Shown: positions 44,459-53,654 of the stretch, piece by piece
How positions within the stretch are numbered: position 1 is the first letter of the stretch
Layout of the letters: each line of letters opens with the position of its first letter
Assembly (NCBI GenBank): GCA_041906465.1
Contig: JAYRJE010000003.1
Coordinates: forward strand, 1-64,000
Direction of reading: 5' to 3'
Source: Didemnitutus sp041906465
GTDB taxonomy: Bacteria; Verrucomicrobiota; Verrucomicrobiia; Opitutales; Opitutaceae
Length of the DNA: 64,000 bases
The notes under the pieces: model-generated
The model's input: only the letters and a program-made list of their open reading frames with translations
The model's database searches: none
What the model was told of the DNA's origin: nothing
Position numbers and translations under genes: made by a program

Positions 44459-46480
44459 ATGAGAATCACGCATGTTGGGATGCGGGCTGTGCTCGCGTTT
44501 TCCGGCCTCGGCTTGGCGTTCCGCGCAACGGCCGCGCCCGTGTCGGTCCAGGACCTGTTTCGCGATTACGATTTCCATCGGATGGCGATGTCGCCAGACG
44601 GGCAGTGGCTCGCGAGTGTGTTCGATCATGAGCCCGAGAAAGACCTGCACCTGCTCGGCCTTGGCGTGATCCACGTCGATACCGGCAAGGTGCGGGTGCT
44701 GCAGCGGGCCGACGACGTCACACTGCTCGGCATGAGCTGGGTCAGTGACACGCGGATCATGACGACGCAGTTGAACCAGTATCTTCAGCGCAGCCGCTAT
44801 GCCTTCGAAGTGGACGGCACCGGAGTGAAGGAACTCATCTCGCCGAGCTACTGGTCGGTGCTCGGCGATACCGAGATGATTCATCCGCGCGGGCCGAATC
44901 CGGACGAAGTGCTGCTGGCGCGAGAAAAAATCGGCGATCGGTTTGAAAAGAAATGGGCGTTCGGCGGCGAGACCGCGTCCCCCGGCGTCTATCGCATGAA
45001 CGTCAAGACCGGCGAGAACGCGCTGGTGACGCTCGATCCCGGTTGGAGCAATCAATGGTTCGCGGACGCGCAGGGCCGCGTGCGCATCGCGGTCGGCTAC
45101 GACAAGAACGCTTTCAAGGCGGACGGACGCGTGAAAAACAAGCGCCAGCTGCCCGCGGCGACGATCTTTTGGATCAACGATGCCGGGATGGGCGAAGAGA
45201 TCACGGCGATCGCGTTGGGTGAGCGCGAGGAGTTTGAGCCGCTGGGCTTTGAGACGGACAACCGGCGCTTTCTCTTTGTCGGCCGCCAAGGCGGCGATCG
45301 CGCGGCGCTTTTTGCCTACAATCCTGAGACCCGCGCCGTTGAGGGGCCGTTGGCGACGAATCCGCGGGTCGATTTGAGCGGCGCAGTGGTCTCGCCCCAC
45401 GACACGACGGTGGTCGGGGTCTGGAGCGAAGACGGCGAACAGCGCGTCGAGTGGCTCGATCCGTTTTTCAGAACCGTCCAAGCCTCCGTCGATGCCGCGC
45501 TGCCTGGGCGCACGAACTATTTCGCGGGGTGGAGCCGCGAGCGGAAGCGTTTTCTGATCCTGAGCGCGGCGTCCGACGAGCCGGGCGTCTACTACTTGCT
45601 CGATTTGACGCGCGGCACTCTCGTCGAAGTCTATCGCCGCGCCGCGTGGCTGAAGGGCGCCACGCTGGCAAAAAAGCGCCCGGTGCAGGTGCCGGCGCGC
45701 GATGGCGAGACGCTGCATGGTTATCTCACGCTTCCGCCGGGAGCGGTCGCCGGAGATAAGCCGCGCGCGCTGGTGCTCCTCGTGCACGGCGGGCCGTGGC
45801 ACAATCGCGACGGAGCCGGCTTCGATCCGGAGGTGCAATTCTACGCGACGCGCGGCTACGCCGTGTTGCAGGTGAACTTTCGCGGTTCGGGCGGTTATGG
45901 GCGGCGGTTCGAGGATCTCGCGCGCAAGCAATTCGCCGGCACGATGCAGGCCGATCTCGACGATGCCGTCGATTGGGCGGTCAAGCAGGGCATCGCGGAT
46001 CCCGCCCGGCTCATCATCGCCGGCGCCAGTTACGGAGGCTATGCGACGCTCGTCGGTGTGGCCACACAGCCGAAGAAGTTCCGCGTGGGCGTGGCACAGT
46101 TCCCGGTCACCGATCTGGTGCGGCAGGTGAAACACTATGAAGTCACGGCGGACCTCGATCTTAGCGCGGGTTATGCGGCGGAGTGGTGGAAAGCGTGGGT
46201 CGGCGATCCCGAGACCGAAGCGGCGACGTTGAACGCCAAGTCGCCGCTGAATCTCCTCCGACGCATCGAGGCGCCGCTATTCATCGTTTATGGCGAGGAC
46301 GACCCGCGCATCTCCTTCGATCAATCCGCCGATCTCGTGCGCGGCTTGCGGACGCTGAAGAAGAAGTTCGTGCGCTTCGCGCCGCCCAGGGAGGGACATG
46401 GGCTCTACAAGTCGGAGAGTCGCTACAAGGTTTACGCGGAGCTCGAGAAGTTTCTCCTCGCGCACGTGCCGCCGAACTGA
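44459..46480 (+). CDS. secreted S9-family peptidase (second copy)
   Basis: The 673-residue product matches the first S9 peptidase in plan: signal sequence (MRITHVGMRAVLAFSGLGLA), propeller (about 27-385) and catalytic domain with Ser524 in GASYGGY, Asp615 in YGEDDPR and His647 in REGHG. The catalytic halves share long identical stretches of pattern, such as PEVQFYATRGYAVLQVNF here against PEVQFLATRGYAVLQVNY there, while the propellers differ more, suggesting duplication followed by change in substrate entry. Confidence 0.92.
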   Translation: MRITHVGMRAVLAFSGLGLAFRATAAPVSVQDLFRDYDFHRMAMSPDGQWLASVFDHEPEKDLHLLGLGVIHVDTGKVRVLQRADDVTLLGMSWVSDTRIMTTQLNQYLQRSRYAFEVDGTGVKELISPSYWSVLGDTEMIHPRGPNPDEVLLAREKIGDRFEKKWAFGGETASPGVYRMNVKTGENALVTLDPGWSNQWFADAQGRVRIAVGYDKNAFKADGRVKNKRQLPAATIFWINDAGMGEEITAIALGEREEFEPLGFETDNRRFLFVGRQGGDRAALFAYNPETRAVEGPLATNPRVDLSGAVVSPHDTTVVGVWSEDGEQRVEWLDPFFRTVQASVDAALPGRTNYFAGWSRERKRFLILSAASDEPGVYYLLDLTRGTLVEVYRRAAWLKGATLAKKRPVQVPARDGETLHGYLTLPPGAVAGDKPRALVLLVHGGPWHNRDGAGFDPEVQFYATRGYAVLQVNFRGSGGYGRRFEDLARKQFAGTMQADLDDAVDWAVKQGIADPARLIIAGASYGGYATLVGVATQPKKFRVGVAQFPVTDLVRQVKHYEVTADLDLSAGYAAEWWKAWVGDPETEAATLNAKSPLNLLRRIEAPLFIVYGEDDPRISFDQSADLVRGLRTLKKKFVRFAPPREGHGLYKSESRYKVYAELEKFLLAHVPPN

Positions 46481-46521
46481 CGGACGCTGGACTTTCGCGA
46501 AAAGCACATACACTCGGCGGC

Positions 46522-47325
46522 ATGTCTGAATCCACTCCCGAGCCGGTCAACGGCGCCGAGATCATCACCGAGTTCGTGCGGCACCGCAATGTGCTCATCA
46601 CGCGCGGCGACCTGAGTCCGCTGTTTGTGGATTATTACCTGCACCTCGCGGACAACCAGCTGAAGCCCGCGCCGGAGCACGATCGGCTGTTCAAGCAGGC
46701 GCTGGCGGCCTTCGCGCTGCACTGCGCGTCGCGCCCGCGTTACGAACATTTGGCGTGGACAATCAGCCTGCAGGAGCCGCGGCTGAATCTCTTCCTCGCC
46801 GGAGACAACGAGGACTGCACGGTCACCGGCCGCATTTTCACGGAGAACGTGCGCGAGGCGGAGAAGAACGTTTTCTATTCGGACCTGATGCCGCGCCGCG
46901 GCGCCGAGAAGCGGCGCAGCGTGGTGAACTTCGCGGGCACCGATCTGTTTCGGGCCGTCGAGCAATACTACGAGACGAGCGAGCAGCGTCCGGCGCGCTA
47001 CTTCGACCTCGGCGAGGACCAGTTCGCGATGCTGGTGTCGCATCCGGATTGTGACGAAGCCTGGCTGCGGCAGGTGGATCTCGCCGGCGTGAAATCGCTG
47101 TCGCAGGGCGAGACCGTCTCACGCATCGAGCGGCGCGCCTATCGCTGGTCGTGCGGTTGCACGCAGCAGAAGATCATGGGTGCGCTGGCGCCGGCGGCGC
47201 GCGCCGGCATCGACGCTGTGTTCGGCGAACAGGAATCGATTCATGTGCAGTGTCCGCGTTGTGCCGCGGCGCATGTGATCACGCGCGAGGCGATGGAGGC
47301 GTATCTCGCATCGACCAAGAAGTAG
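46522..47325 (+). CDS. hslO: Hsp33-family redox-regulated chaperone
   Basis: The 267-residue protein follows the Hsp33 fold and carries the C-terminal zinc switch CGC near residue 212 and CPRC near residue 247, i.e. CxC and CxxC. Hsp33 is activated by oxidation plus unfolding and holds damaged proteins. The N-terminal two-thirds are less typical than in E. coli, so this is a distant member. The ATG at 46522 is chosen as homology starts after it. It lies 41 bases after the S9 gene. Confidence 0.8.
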   Translation: MSESTPEPVNGAEIITEFVRHRNVLITRGDLSPLFVDYYLHLADNQLKPAPEHDRLFKQALAAFALHCASRPRYEHLAWTISLQEPRLNLFLAGDNEDCTVTGRIFTENVREAEKNVFYSDLMPRRGAEKRRSVVNFAGTDLFRAVEQYYETSEQRPARYFDLGEDQFAMLVSHPDCDEAWLRQVDLAGVKSLSQGETVSRIERRAYRWSCGCTQQKIMGALAPAARAGIDAVFGEQESIHVQCPRCAAAHVITREAMEAYLASTKK

Positions 47326-47380
47326 TCCGCGACGGACGCGCTCTCGACAAGCACTCGCGCGGGCGCTTCCCTCGCGCCTC

Positions 47381-47989
47381 ATGCACGCCGTCTGGCAAAA
47401 CATCTGGACCGGGCTGACCAGCGCCACGCCGCTCGATCAGCTCAACCTCGTGAGCGGGCTGATCGGAGTGGTGCTGATGGTGCGCCAGAGCCTGTGGGCG
47501 TTTCCGGTCGGGCTCGTGGCGGTGTCGGTGCAGGGTGTGTTGTTCTGGCAAAATCGCTTTCCGGCCGACGCGGCGCTGCAGGTTTTCTTTTTCGTCACGC
47601 TGGCGTGGGGATGGTGGCATTGGGTGAAGGACAAAGGCGCGGCCCCGCAGCTGCCCGTCACGCGTTTGAGTGCACGCGGGTGGGCGACAACGTTGGCGCT
47701 GGCGAGCGGGGCGACGGCGGTGTGGGCGCTGACGATCGGGCCGGCGATGGGAGCGGCGATGCCGTGGCGCGATGCGTTCATTGCGGCGTTCAGTGTCGCG
47801 GCGCAGGTGCTGCAGGTGCGCAAGAACATGGAGAACTGGCCGCTGTGGATCGTCGTGAACCTGGTCGCGATCGCCTCGTATTGGAGCGCGGAGCTGGCTT
47901 ACACGGCCTTTCTTTACGCGCTTTACCTCGTGCTCGCGGTGCTGGGCTGGCGCGCGTGGGCAAAGTCGCTGCGGGAGGCGGGCGCGTGA
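47381..47989 (+). CDS. pnuC: nicotinamide riboside transporter PnuC
   Basis: The 202-residue membrane protein has seven hydrophobic segments and the PnuC substrate-site region NWPLWIVVNLVAIASY, along with WAFPVGLVAVSVQGVLFW near the start. PnuC lets nicotinamide riboside in by facilitated diffusion, with trapping by phosphorylation. The next gene, a NadR-like kinase, overlaps its stop (GTGA), supporting a transport-and-kinase pair. Confidence 0.93.
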   Translation: MHAVWQNIWTGLTSATPLDQLNLVSGLIGVVLMVRQSLWAFPVGLVAVSVQGVLFWQNRFPADAALQVFFFVTLAWGWWHWVKDKGAAPQLPVTRLSARGWATTLALASGATAVWALTIGPAMGAAMPWRDAFIAAFSVAAQVLQVRKNMENWPLWIVVNLVAIASYWSAELAYTAFLYALYLVLAVLGWRAWAKSLREAGA

Positions 47990-48567
47990 ACCCGGACGTT
48001 TTGCGCATCGCGGTTTACGGTGCGGAGTCGACGGGCAAGACCGAACTCGCGGTCAAACTCGGCGCGCACTTCGGCGTGCCGGTGGTGGCGGAATACGCGC
48101 GGGAATACTGCGACGCGCAGGGCGGCGTGCTCGGCCTCGAGGACATGGTGCCGATCGCGCGCGAGCAGTGGCGGCGCGAGGACGAAGCCGCCGCGCGCGC
48201 GGCGGAGCAATTGCACAATGAACGGTCGGGGCGCACGCCGCTGGTGATCTGCGACACGGATGCGCTGACCACGATGCTGTGGAGCGATCTGCTTTACGGC
48301 ACGACGCCGGACGAATTGCGGCGCGGCGCGGAGAAGCGGTGCCGCACCTACGCGCTCTACCTGCTGCTCGACACCGATGTGCCGTTCGCGCCGGACCCGC
48401 AGCGCTGTTTTCCCGACCCGGAAGATCGCGAGAAGTGCCGTCGCGTCTGGCGCGGCGCGCTCGAGCGGCGGCGTTTGCCTTTTGTGGAAATCCGCGGCGC
48501 CTGGGCCGAGCGTGAGCGCTCGGCGGTCGCCGCGGTGGAGCGGGTTTTGGCCGGCGGGCGGGGCTAG
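47986..48567 (+). CDS. NadR-like ribosylnicotinamide kinase
   Basis: The 193-residue protein has a P-loop GAESTGKTEL at about 10-19, then VAEYAREYC and ICDTDALTT with the Walker B-type aspartate, as in the kinase half of NadR. The adenylyltransferase and DNA-binding domains of full NadR are missing, so it should only phosphorylate nicotinamide riboside to NMN. GTG start overlapping the pnuC stop. Its role is NAD salvage. Confidence 0.87.
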   Translation: MNPDVLRIAVYGAESTGKTELAVKLGAHFGVPVVAEYAREYCDAQGGVLGLEDMVPIAREQWRREDEAAARAAEQLHNERSGRTPLVICDTDALTTMLWSDLLYGTTPDELRRGAEKRCRTYALYLLLDTDVPFAPDPQRCFPDPEDREKCRRVWRGALERRRLPFVEIRGAWAERERSAVAAVERVLAGGRG

Positions 48568-48643
48568 GTTGGGAGGCTGCGGTCGCGGCGGGACGCCAGT
48601 CGCGCGAAGGCTGCGGTGGCTGGTGGGCGAAGGGATGCGGCGG

Positions 48644-51280
48644 TCACTCCGCGCGCAGGGCGCTGATGGCGTCGACCTGGCTGGCGCGCCGGGCGGGGAG
48701 CCAGCAGGCGAGGAGCGCGACCGCGAGTAGAAACGCCGTCGTGAGCCCGAGGATCAGCAGGTTGTTGGCACGGATGCCGGGATAGTTTGCGATGAGCACA
48801 CGCGCGACGCCGACGGCGCCGATCAGCCCCAGCGCGGAGCCTGCCACCGCGAGACGCGCACCGGAGGCGAACACGAGCCGGGTGATCTCGCGCGCGGTGG
48901 CGCCGAGGGCGAGGCGAATGGCGAACTCGCCATTGCGCTGCGCCATCGTGCGCGCGAGGACGCCGTAGATGCCCATCGCCGCCAGAGCGAGACCGAGCAG
49001 GCCGAAGGCCGCCAGCATGTCGCGCAGCACGCCGAGTTGATAGAGCGAGCGCTCGATGGAGGTCTGCGCGGGGCGCAGCGCGCGGATCGGCAGATCGGGG
49101 TCGAGGGTGGAAAGGGCGGCGCGCAGGTCGGCGACCATCGCGGCTGGGACGTCCCCTTGGACGCGGACGAACAACTCGAAGTTGCGCTGCGGGTGCTGCC
49201 GGTTCGAGCGATAGATTTGATGCGGCACGTTGTTGGTGTCGGGCTCGACGGTCTCGACATCGGCGACGATGCCGATGATTTCGCCCCATTCGGGCGCGCC
49301 GTCGGTGGCGGGAGCGATGCGGCGTCCGAGAGCGTCGGCGCCGGGAAAAAGCGCGCGGGCGGTGGACTGGCTCACGACATAGGCGCGGATCGAGGAGGGA
49401 GTTTCGCCGGCCCCGAAGGTCCGGCCGGCAACCAAGGGCGTGCCGACGGTCGCGAAGTAGTCGTGATCCACCGTGTTGACGCGCGCGGCCGGTTCGCGTC
49501 CGGGCGCGGGGCGCGGCTGGCCCTCAAGCTGGAACTTCATGATTTCCGACCAGTAGAAATACGGCTCGGAGGACGCGAGACTGGCGGCTGCGACGCCGGG
49601 CAGCGCGCGAAGGCCTTCCAAGGCGAGGCGCTGGAAAGCGAGCACAGCGTCGTCGTCTCGGTAGGTCGCGGCGGGGAGAGCGATGGTGCCGGTGACCAGT
49701 TGCGTGGCGTCCCAACCGCCTTGGCGGCGGTGAAGGTCGTCGAGGCCGCGGATAAAAATGGCGGCACCGGAGAGGAGCACGAGCGCGAGTGCGAACTGGC
49801 CGACGACGAGCAGACGGCGGAAGAGCTGTGTGCCGCGACCGCCGGTCGAACCGCGCGCGCCGCTTTTGAGGGTTTCGTTCAAGTCCACACGCCGCGCGTA
49901 GAGCGCGGGCAGCAGGCCGAACGCGAGCGCGGTCAACAGGGAGGCGCCAAGGGTCCAGCCGAGCACGTGGGGATCGAGCGTGAAGTTGACTTGCTCGCCG
50001 TTGTCGCCGGTGGAGCGGATGCGCGCCCAGTGGTGGAAGCCTTCAATGACGATCAGGGCCACACCGCCGCCCGCTCCGGCCAGAAGAAGCGACTCGGCGA
50101 CGAGCGGTCGCATGAGTTGCAGCCGCGAGGCGCCGAGGGCGGCGCGGACTGCGAACTCGCGGGTGCGGGTGATGGTGCGAACAAGGTAAAGGTTGGCGAG
50201 ATTGGCGCAGGCGAGGACGAGCACGAAGCCTGAGAGCGCGATCAGCAGCACGAGCGTCGCGGGCGAGCCGTAGGAGGCGATGATGAGATTCTCGCTCCAC
50301 CAGGAGGTGCCGGCATTCTCCGCGGGAAAGGCGCGGACCTGTTGGGCGGAAAGTTCCGTGAGGAAGGACGAGGCATGCGGGGCGTCGGTCGTGCGCGCGC
50401 GGCGACCGATGACGCGGAGATTCCGTTCCAATCGATCGGCGGCCTGCACAGGCGTCAGGGCGAGAGGACGGAAGAAGTCGATGTTGCCGAGGTGGCGCCA
50501 GTCGTTGAACGAGACGGGCAGGACGCCGATGACCTCGTGCGGTTCGCCGTCGATGCGGACGGTGCGTCCGAGGATATCGCGGCGGGCATCGTAGCGGTTG
50601 CGCCACACGCGCTGGCTGAGCACGACCACTTTGTCGCGCCCGGGCGTGTCTTCTCCGGGGCGGAATCCGCGACCGAGTTCGATCCGGACGCCGAGCAGGG
50701 AAAAGAAATTGGCGGTCGCGAGGGCGGAGGACGCGAGCTCGGCGGGCGCGCCGGCGTCGGAGAGGCTGGCCGCGCGCGGGCGATAGGCCGCGATCTCGCC
50801 GTAGGGCGCCTGGGCTTCGCGTAGCGCGATGACGTCGGCGGCGGCGAAGTTGCCTTCGCGGAACTGCGGTGTGGCGCGCCAGATTCGCTCGAGCCGATCG
50901 GGCTCCGCGTAGGGCAGCGGTTTCAACATGATGCCGTTGGTAATGCTGAACATCGCGGTGTTCGCGCCGATGCCGAGGCCGAGCGTGACGATGGCGAGCA
51001 GGCTGAAGCCTGGGGCGCGGCGGAGCTGGCGGGCGGCGAAGGCAACGTCCTTGGCGAATCGCTCCAGCGCGCCCCAGCCGAACGTCTCGCGCGAGCGCTC
51101 CTGGAGTGCCGCGGTGTTGCCGAAACGGCGTTGCGCGGCGAGGTGGGCCGCGTCTGGTGGGAGGCCGTCGGCGGCGTATTCGGCCGCACGTTGTTCGAGG
51201 TGGAAGCGCATCTCCTCGGCCATTTCGGCTTCGGTATCGCGGCGGCGGAAGAGGGTGCGCAGGCGGCGGCGGAGGTTCAT
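48644..51280 (-). CDS. ADOP-type (MacB/FtsX-like) permease
   Basis: The 878-residue protein shows the layout of the acidobacterial duplicated orphan permeases: an N-terminal prefix domain (MNLRRRLRTLFRRRDTEAEM and EEMRFHLEQR, 1-80), first helix around LLAIVTLGLGIGANTAMFSI, a MacB periplasmic core, an FtsX unit of three helices, then a second core and FtsX unit to the end. These permeases lack an ATPase subunit in the same gene; none is found nearby. Their job may be lipoprotein or peptide handling. The PadR gene immediately upstream is the usual partner. Confidence 0.9.
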   Translation of the reverse strand: MNLRRRLRTLFRRRDTEAEMAEEMRFHLEQRAAEYAADGLPPDAAHLAAQRRFGNTAALQERSRETFGWGALERFAKDVAFAARQLRRAPGFSLLAIVTLGLGIGANTAMFSITNGIMLKPLPYAEPDRLERIWRATPQFREGNFAAADVIALREAQAPYGEIAAYRPRAASLSDAGAPAELASSALATANFFSLLGVRIELGRGFRPGEDTPGRDKVVVLSQRVWRNRYDARRDILGRTVRIDGEPHEVIGVLPVSFNDWRHLGNIDFFRPLALTPVQAADRLERNLRVIGRRARTTDAPHASSFLTELSAQQVRAFPAENAGTSWWSENLIIASYGSPATLVLLIALSGFVLVLACANLANLYLVRTITRTREFAVRAALGASRLQLMRPLVAESLLLAGAGGGVALIVIEGFHHWARIRSTGDNGEQVNFTLDPHVLGWTLGASLLTALAFGLLPALYARRVDLNETLKSGARGSTGGRGTQLFRRLLVVGQFALALVLLSGAAIFIRGLDDLHRRQGGWDATQLVTGTIALPAATYRDDDAVLAFQRLALEGLRALPGVAAASLASSEPYFYWSEIMKFQLEGQPRPAPGREPAARVNTVDHDYFATVGTPLVAGRTFGAGETPSSIRAYVVSQSTARALFPGADALGRRIAPATDGAPEWGEIIGIVADVETVEPDTNNVPHQIYRSNRQHPQRNFELFVRVQGDVPAAMVADLRAALSTLDPDLPIRALRPAQTSIERSLYQLGVLRDMLAAFGLLGLALAAMGIYGVLARTMAQRNGEFAIRLALGATAREITRLVFASGARLAVAGSALGLIGAVGVARVLIANYPGIRANNLLILGLTTAFLLAVALLACWLPARRASQVDAISALRAE

Positions 51281-51316
51281 CGGCGTGGCGGGTTCGGGCG
51301 GGGGGCGGGGATCGGG

Positions 51317-51646
51317 TCAGGCGGACTGCATCACGAGGTTGATGATGGCGCTCATCCGGTCCCAGAGCTCCTGTTCCTTCTCGAGCTGCTTCCGGCCGGC
51401 GCGGGTGAGCGAGTAGTATTTGGCGCGGCGGTTGTTTTCCGTCAGGCGCCACTCGGCCTCGATCCAGCCCTTGTCTTCCATGCGGTAGAGCGAGGGGTAG
51501 AGGGACCCCTCGTCGACCTGCAGTGCACTGCGGGAGAGCTGTTCGAGCTTGGTGGTGATGCCCCAGCCGTGCAGTTCACCGCGGCTGAGCACGCGGAGAA
51601 TCAACATGTCGAGGGTGCCGGGAAGAAGTTCGTTTTTAGCGGCCAT
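51317..51646 (-). CDS. PadR-family transcriptional regulator
   Basis: The 109-residue winged-helix protein has the PadR pattern: LLPGTLDMLILRVLSRGELHG at the N-terminus, VDEGSLYPSLYRMEDKGWIE with recognition helix, and NNRRAKYYSLTRAGRKQLE in the wing. PadR regulators next to ADOP permeases are a common unit. Two palindromes directly upstream at 51656 and 51692 are probable binding sites. It lies 36 bases before the permease start, in one operon. Confidence 0.93.
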   Translation of the reverse strand: MAAKNELLPGTLDMLILRVLSRGELHGWGITTKLEQLSRSALQVDEGSLYPSLYRMEDKGWIEAEWRLTENNRRAKYYSLTRAGRKQLEKEQELWDRMSAIINLVMQSA

Positions 51647-51655
51647 GCCTGCTCA

Positions 51656-51704
51656 CCTAGATAATCTAAGGTAGTCGGGGCAAGCCTTTCTTTAGATTAT
51701 CTAA
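51656..51704 (-). promoter_or_regulatory. double PadR operator
   Basis: Two near-identical palindromes, TAGATAATCTA (51658-51668, inside CCTAGATAATCTAAGG) and TTAGATTATCTAA (51692-51704), lie just upstream of padR with centres 35 bases apart. That distance, about three and a third helical turns, would let two dimers bind near the promoter. They are A+T-rich against a GC-rich background. A TTGCCC that may be a -35 box is between them on the minus strand. Confidence 0.8.
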
Positions 51705-51741
51705 GTGAGGCGGGCGCGCGGGGCGGCCGTGCCGCGGGCGC

Positions 51742-51772
51742 AAAAAGACAAGGGCGGCCGCGATGGCCGCCC
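51742..51772 (-). terminator. intrinsic terminator after malic enzyme
   Basis: GGGCGGCC (51752-51759) pairs with GGCCGCCC (51765-51772) around GCGAT. Read leftward, TTGTCTTTTT follows. It begins 29 bases past the stop of the malic enzyme gene and separates it from the padR operator region. Confidence 0.85.
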
Positions 51773-51801
51773 TCGGAGAACAACACACTGAACCAAAAGC
51801 G

Positions 51802-53445
51802 TCAGACGTAGCTCGGGTAGTGCGGGTCGAACATCGCCTCGCGGACGTGGGCCGCGAGATCGGCCGGGCGCAGCATGTTCGTCAGGTTGCGCTGGAACGC
51901 CACTTCGGCGACGGCGGTGGCGATCTGCGCGGAGACTTCGCGGATGCGTTTCAGATCGGGGTAGACGCGGCCGAGCTTGAGGTCTTCCTCGGTGACGAGG
52001 TCGGCGAGCTTGCGGGCGGCGACGTAGAACATTTCGTCGGTCACGCGGCGGGCTTCGCTGGCGATGACGCCGAGGCCGACGCCGGGGAAGATGTAGCTGT
52101 TGTTGCCCTGGCCGGGGTGATGGGTCGTGCCGAGGTAGTTGACCGGGCCGAAGGGGCTGCCGCTGGCGAAGATGGCGCGGCCTTCGCTCCACGTGTAGCA
52201 TTGCACGGCGGTGCACTCGGCTTTCGAGGTGGGATTCGAGAGCGCGAAGATCACGGGGCGCTTGTTGAGGCGTGCCATCGCGCGGACGACGTCTTCGGTG
52301 AACGTCTGCGGCATGCCGGAGACGCCGATGAGCGCGGTGGGCTTGAGCGACTCGACGGCTTCGAGCAGCGAGGCGACCGGTTTGTGGTCGTGCGCGAAGC
52401 GGAGCTTGTGCTCGACGAGGTCGGTGCGGCTCTTGACGACGAGGCCTTTCGAATCGACGAACCAGCACTGTTCGCGCGCCTGCTTTTCCGGGACGCCGTT
52501 GTGTTTGAGGGCCTCGACGATGAGATCGCCGATGCCGATGCCGGCTTCACCGGCGCCGAGGAAGAGGACTTTTTGCTGCTCGAGCGGAATGCCCGTGAGG
52601 CGGGCGGAGGACATGAGGCCGGACAGCGTGACGCCAGCGGTGCCCTGGATGTCGTCGTTGAACGTGCAGGCCTGGTCGCGGTAGTGATGGAGCAAGCGGA
52701 ATGCGTTGGCGTTGCCGAAGTCCTCGAACTGGATGCAGGCCTTGGGGAAAACCTGCTGGGCGGCGCGGACGAACTCGGCGACGAGCGCATCGTATTCGGG
52801 GCCGCGGAGGCGCGGCTCGGGCAGCCCGAGGTAGAGCGGGTCGGAGAGCAGCGCCGAGTTGTTCGTGCCGACGTCGAGCATGATCGGCAGGCACTGGGAC
52901 GGGGCGATGCCGGCGCACGCGGTGTAGAGCGAGAGCTTGCCGACGGGGATGCCCATGCCGTTCGCGCCGAGGTCGCCGAGGCCGAGGATGCGTTCGCCGT
53001 CGGTGATGACGATGATGCGCACGTCCGCTTGCGGCCAGTTTTGCAGGATGCCCTTCACGCGGCCCTTGTCGTTCTTCGTGATGTAGAGGCCGCGCGGGCG
53101 GCGGAAGATGTGGCCGTATTTCTGGCAGGCGAGTCCGACCGTCGGCGTGTAGATGATCGGCATCATCTCGTCGAGGTGCTCCATCAGCAGGCGGTAGAAG
53201 AGCGCCTCGTTGCGCTCCTGGAGTGAGATGAGGTAGATGTATTTCTCGAGGTCGTTTTCCTTCCGGCGGTAGTTCTCGAGCACGCGGTCGAGCTGTTGCT
53301 CCTGCGTGGCGACGCGCGGCGGCAGGAGGCCGCGCAGGCCGAGCAAATCGCGCTCGGCATCGCCGAAGGCGGTGCCTTTGTTGAGCAGCGGATCGTGCAA
53401 AAGTGCGACGCCGCGTTTCCCGTTCAGGTGAAGCGTTGTAGTCAT
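51802..53445 (-). CDS. maeA: NAD-dependent malic enzyme
   Basis: Malic enzyme decarboxylates malate to pyruvate with NAD(P) reduction. The 547-residue product has the conserved blocks PIIYTPTVGLACQKYGHIFR, GERILGLGDLGANGMGIPVG, the metal site FEDFGNANA then FNDDIQGTAGV, and the dinucleotide fold FLGAGEAGIGI. The size and the first block match the large ME type similar to E. coli MaeA. The ATG at 53445 gives the family's usual start; upstream in-frame sequence to 53592 lacks similarity. No clear Shine-Dalgarno is present. Confidence 0.95.
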   Translation of the reverse strand: MTTTLHLNGKRGVALLHDPLLNKGTAFGDAERDLLGLRGLLPPRVATQEQQLDRVLENYRRKENDLEKYIYLISLQERNEALFYRLLMEHLDEMMPIIYTPTVGLACQKYGHIFRRPRGLYITKNDKGRVKGILQNWPQADVRIIVITDGERILGLGDLGANGMGIPVGKLSLYTACAGIAPSQCLPIMLDVGTNNSALLSDPLYLGLPEPRLRGPEYDALVAEFVRAAQQVFPKACIQFEDFGNANAFRLLHHYRDQACTFNDDIQGTAGVTLSGLMSSARLTGIPLEQQKVLFLGAGEAGIGIGDLIVEALKHNGVPEKQAREQCWFVDSKGLVVKSRTDLVEHKLRFAHDHKPVASLLEAVESLKPTALIGVSGMPQTFTEDVVRAMARLNKRPVIFALSNPTSKAECTAVQCYTWSEGRAIFASGSPFGPVNYLGTTHHPGQGNNSYIFPGVGLGVIASEARRVTDEMFYVAARKLADLVTEEDLKLGRVYPDLKRIREVSAQIATAVAEVAFQRNLTNMLRPADLAAHVREAMFDPHYPSYV

Positions 53446-53654
53446 GGAGGGATTCTTACGGGGCCGAAAGGCATCGGCCGACGGTGCAAACTTTACGCTT
53501 TCGGAGTCGGCGAGGGCAGATGTTTCCATCGGGCGCGCGCGGGAATCACCGGACGGTTTCACGAAAATCCCGCGCGCTAATAGGGCGCGCATGCGAAGTG
53601 TTGGGCAAAAAATGGGTGGCGACGGGCGCGGCGTGAGCTACGGGTGTTCGCTTC

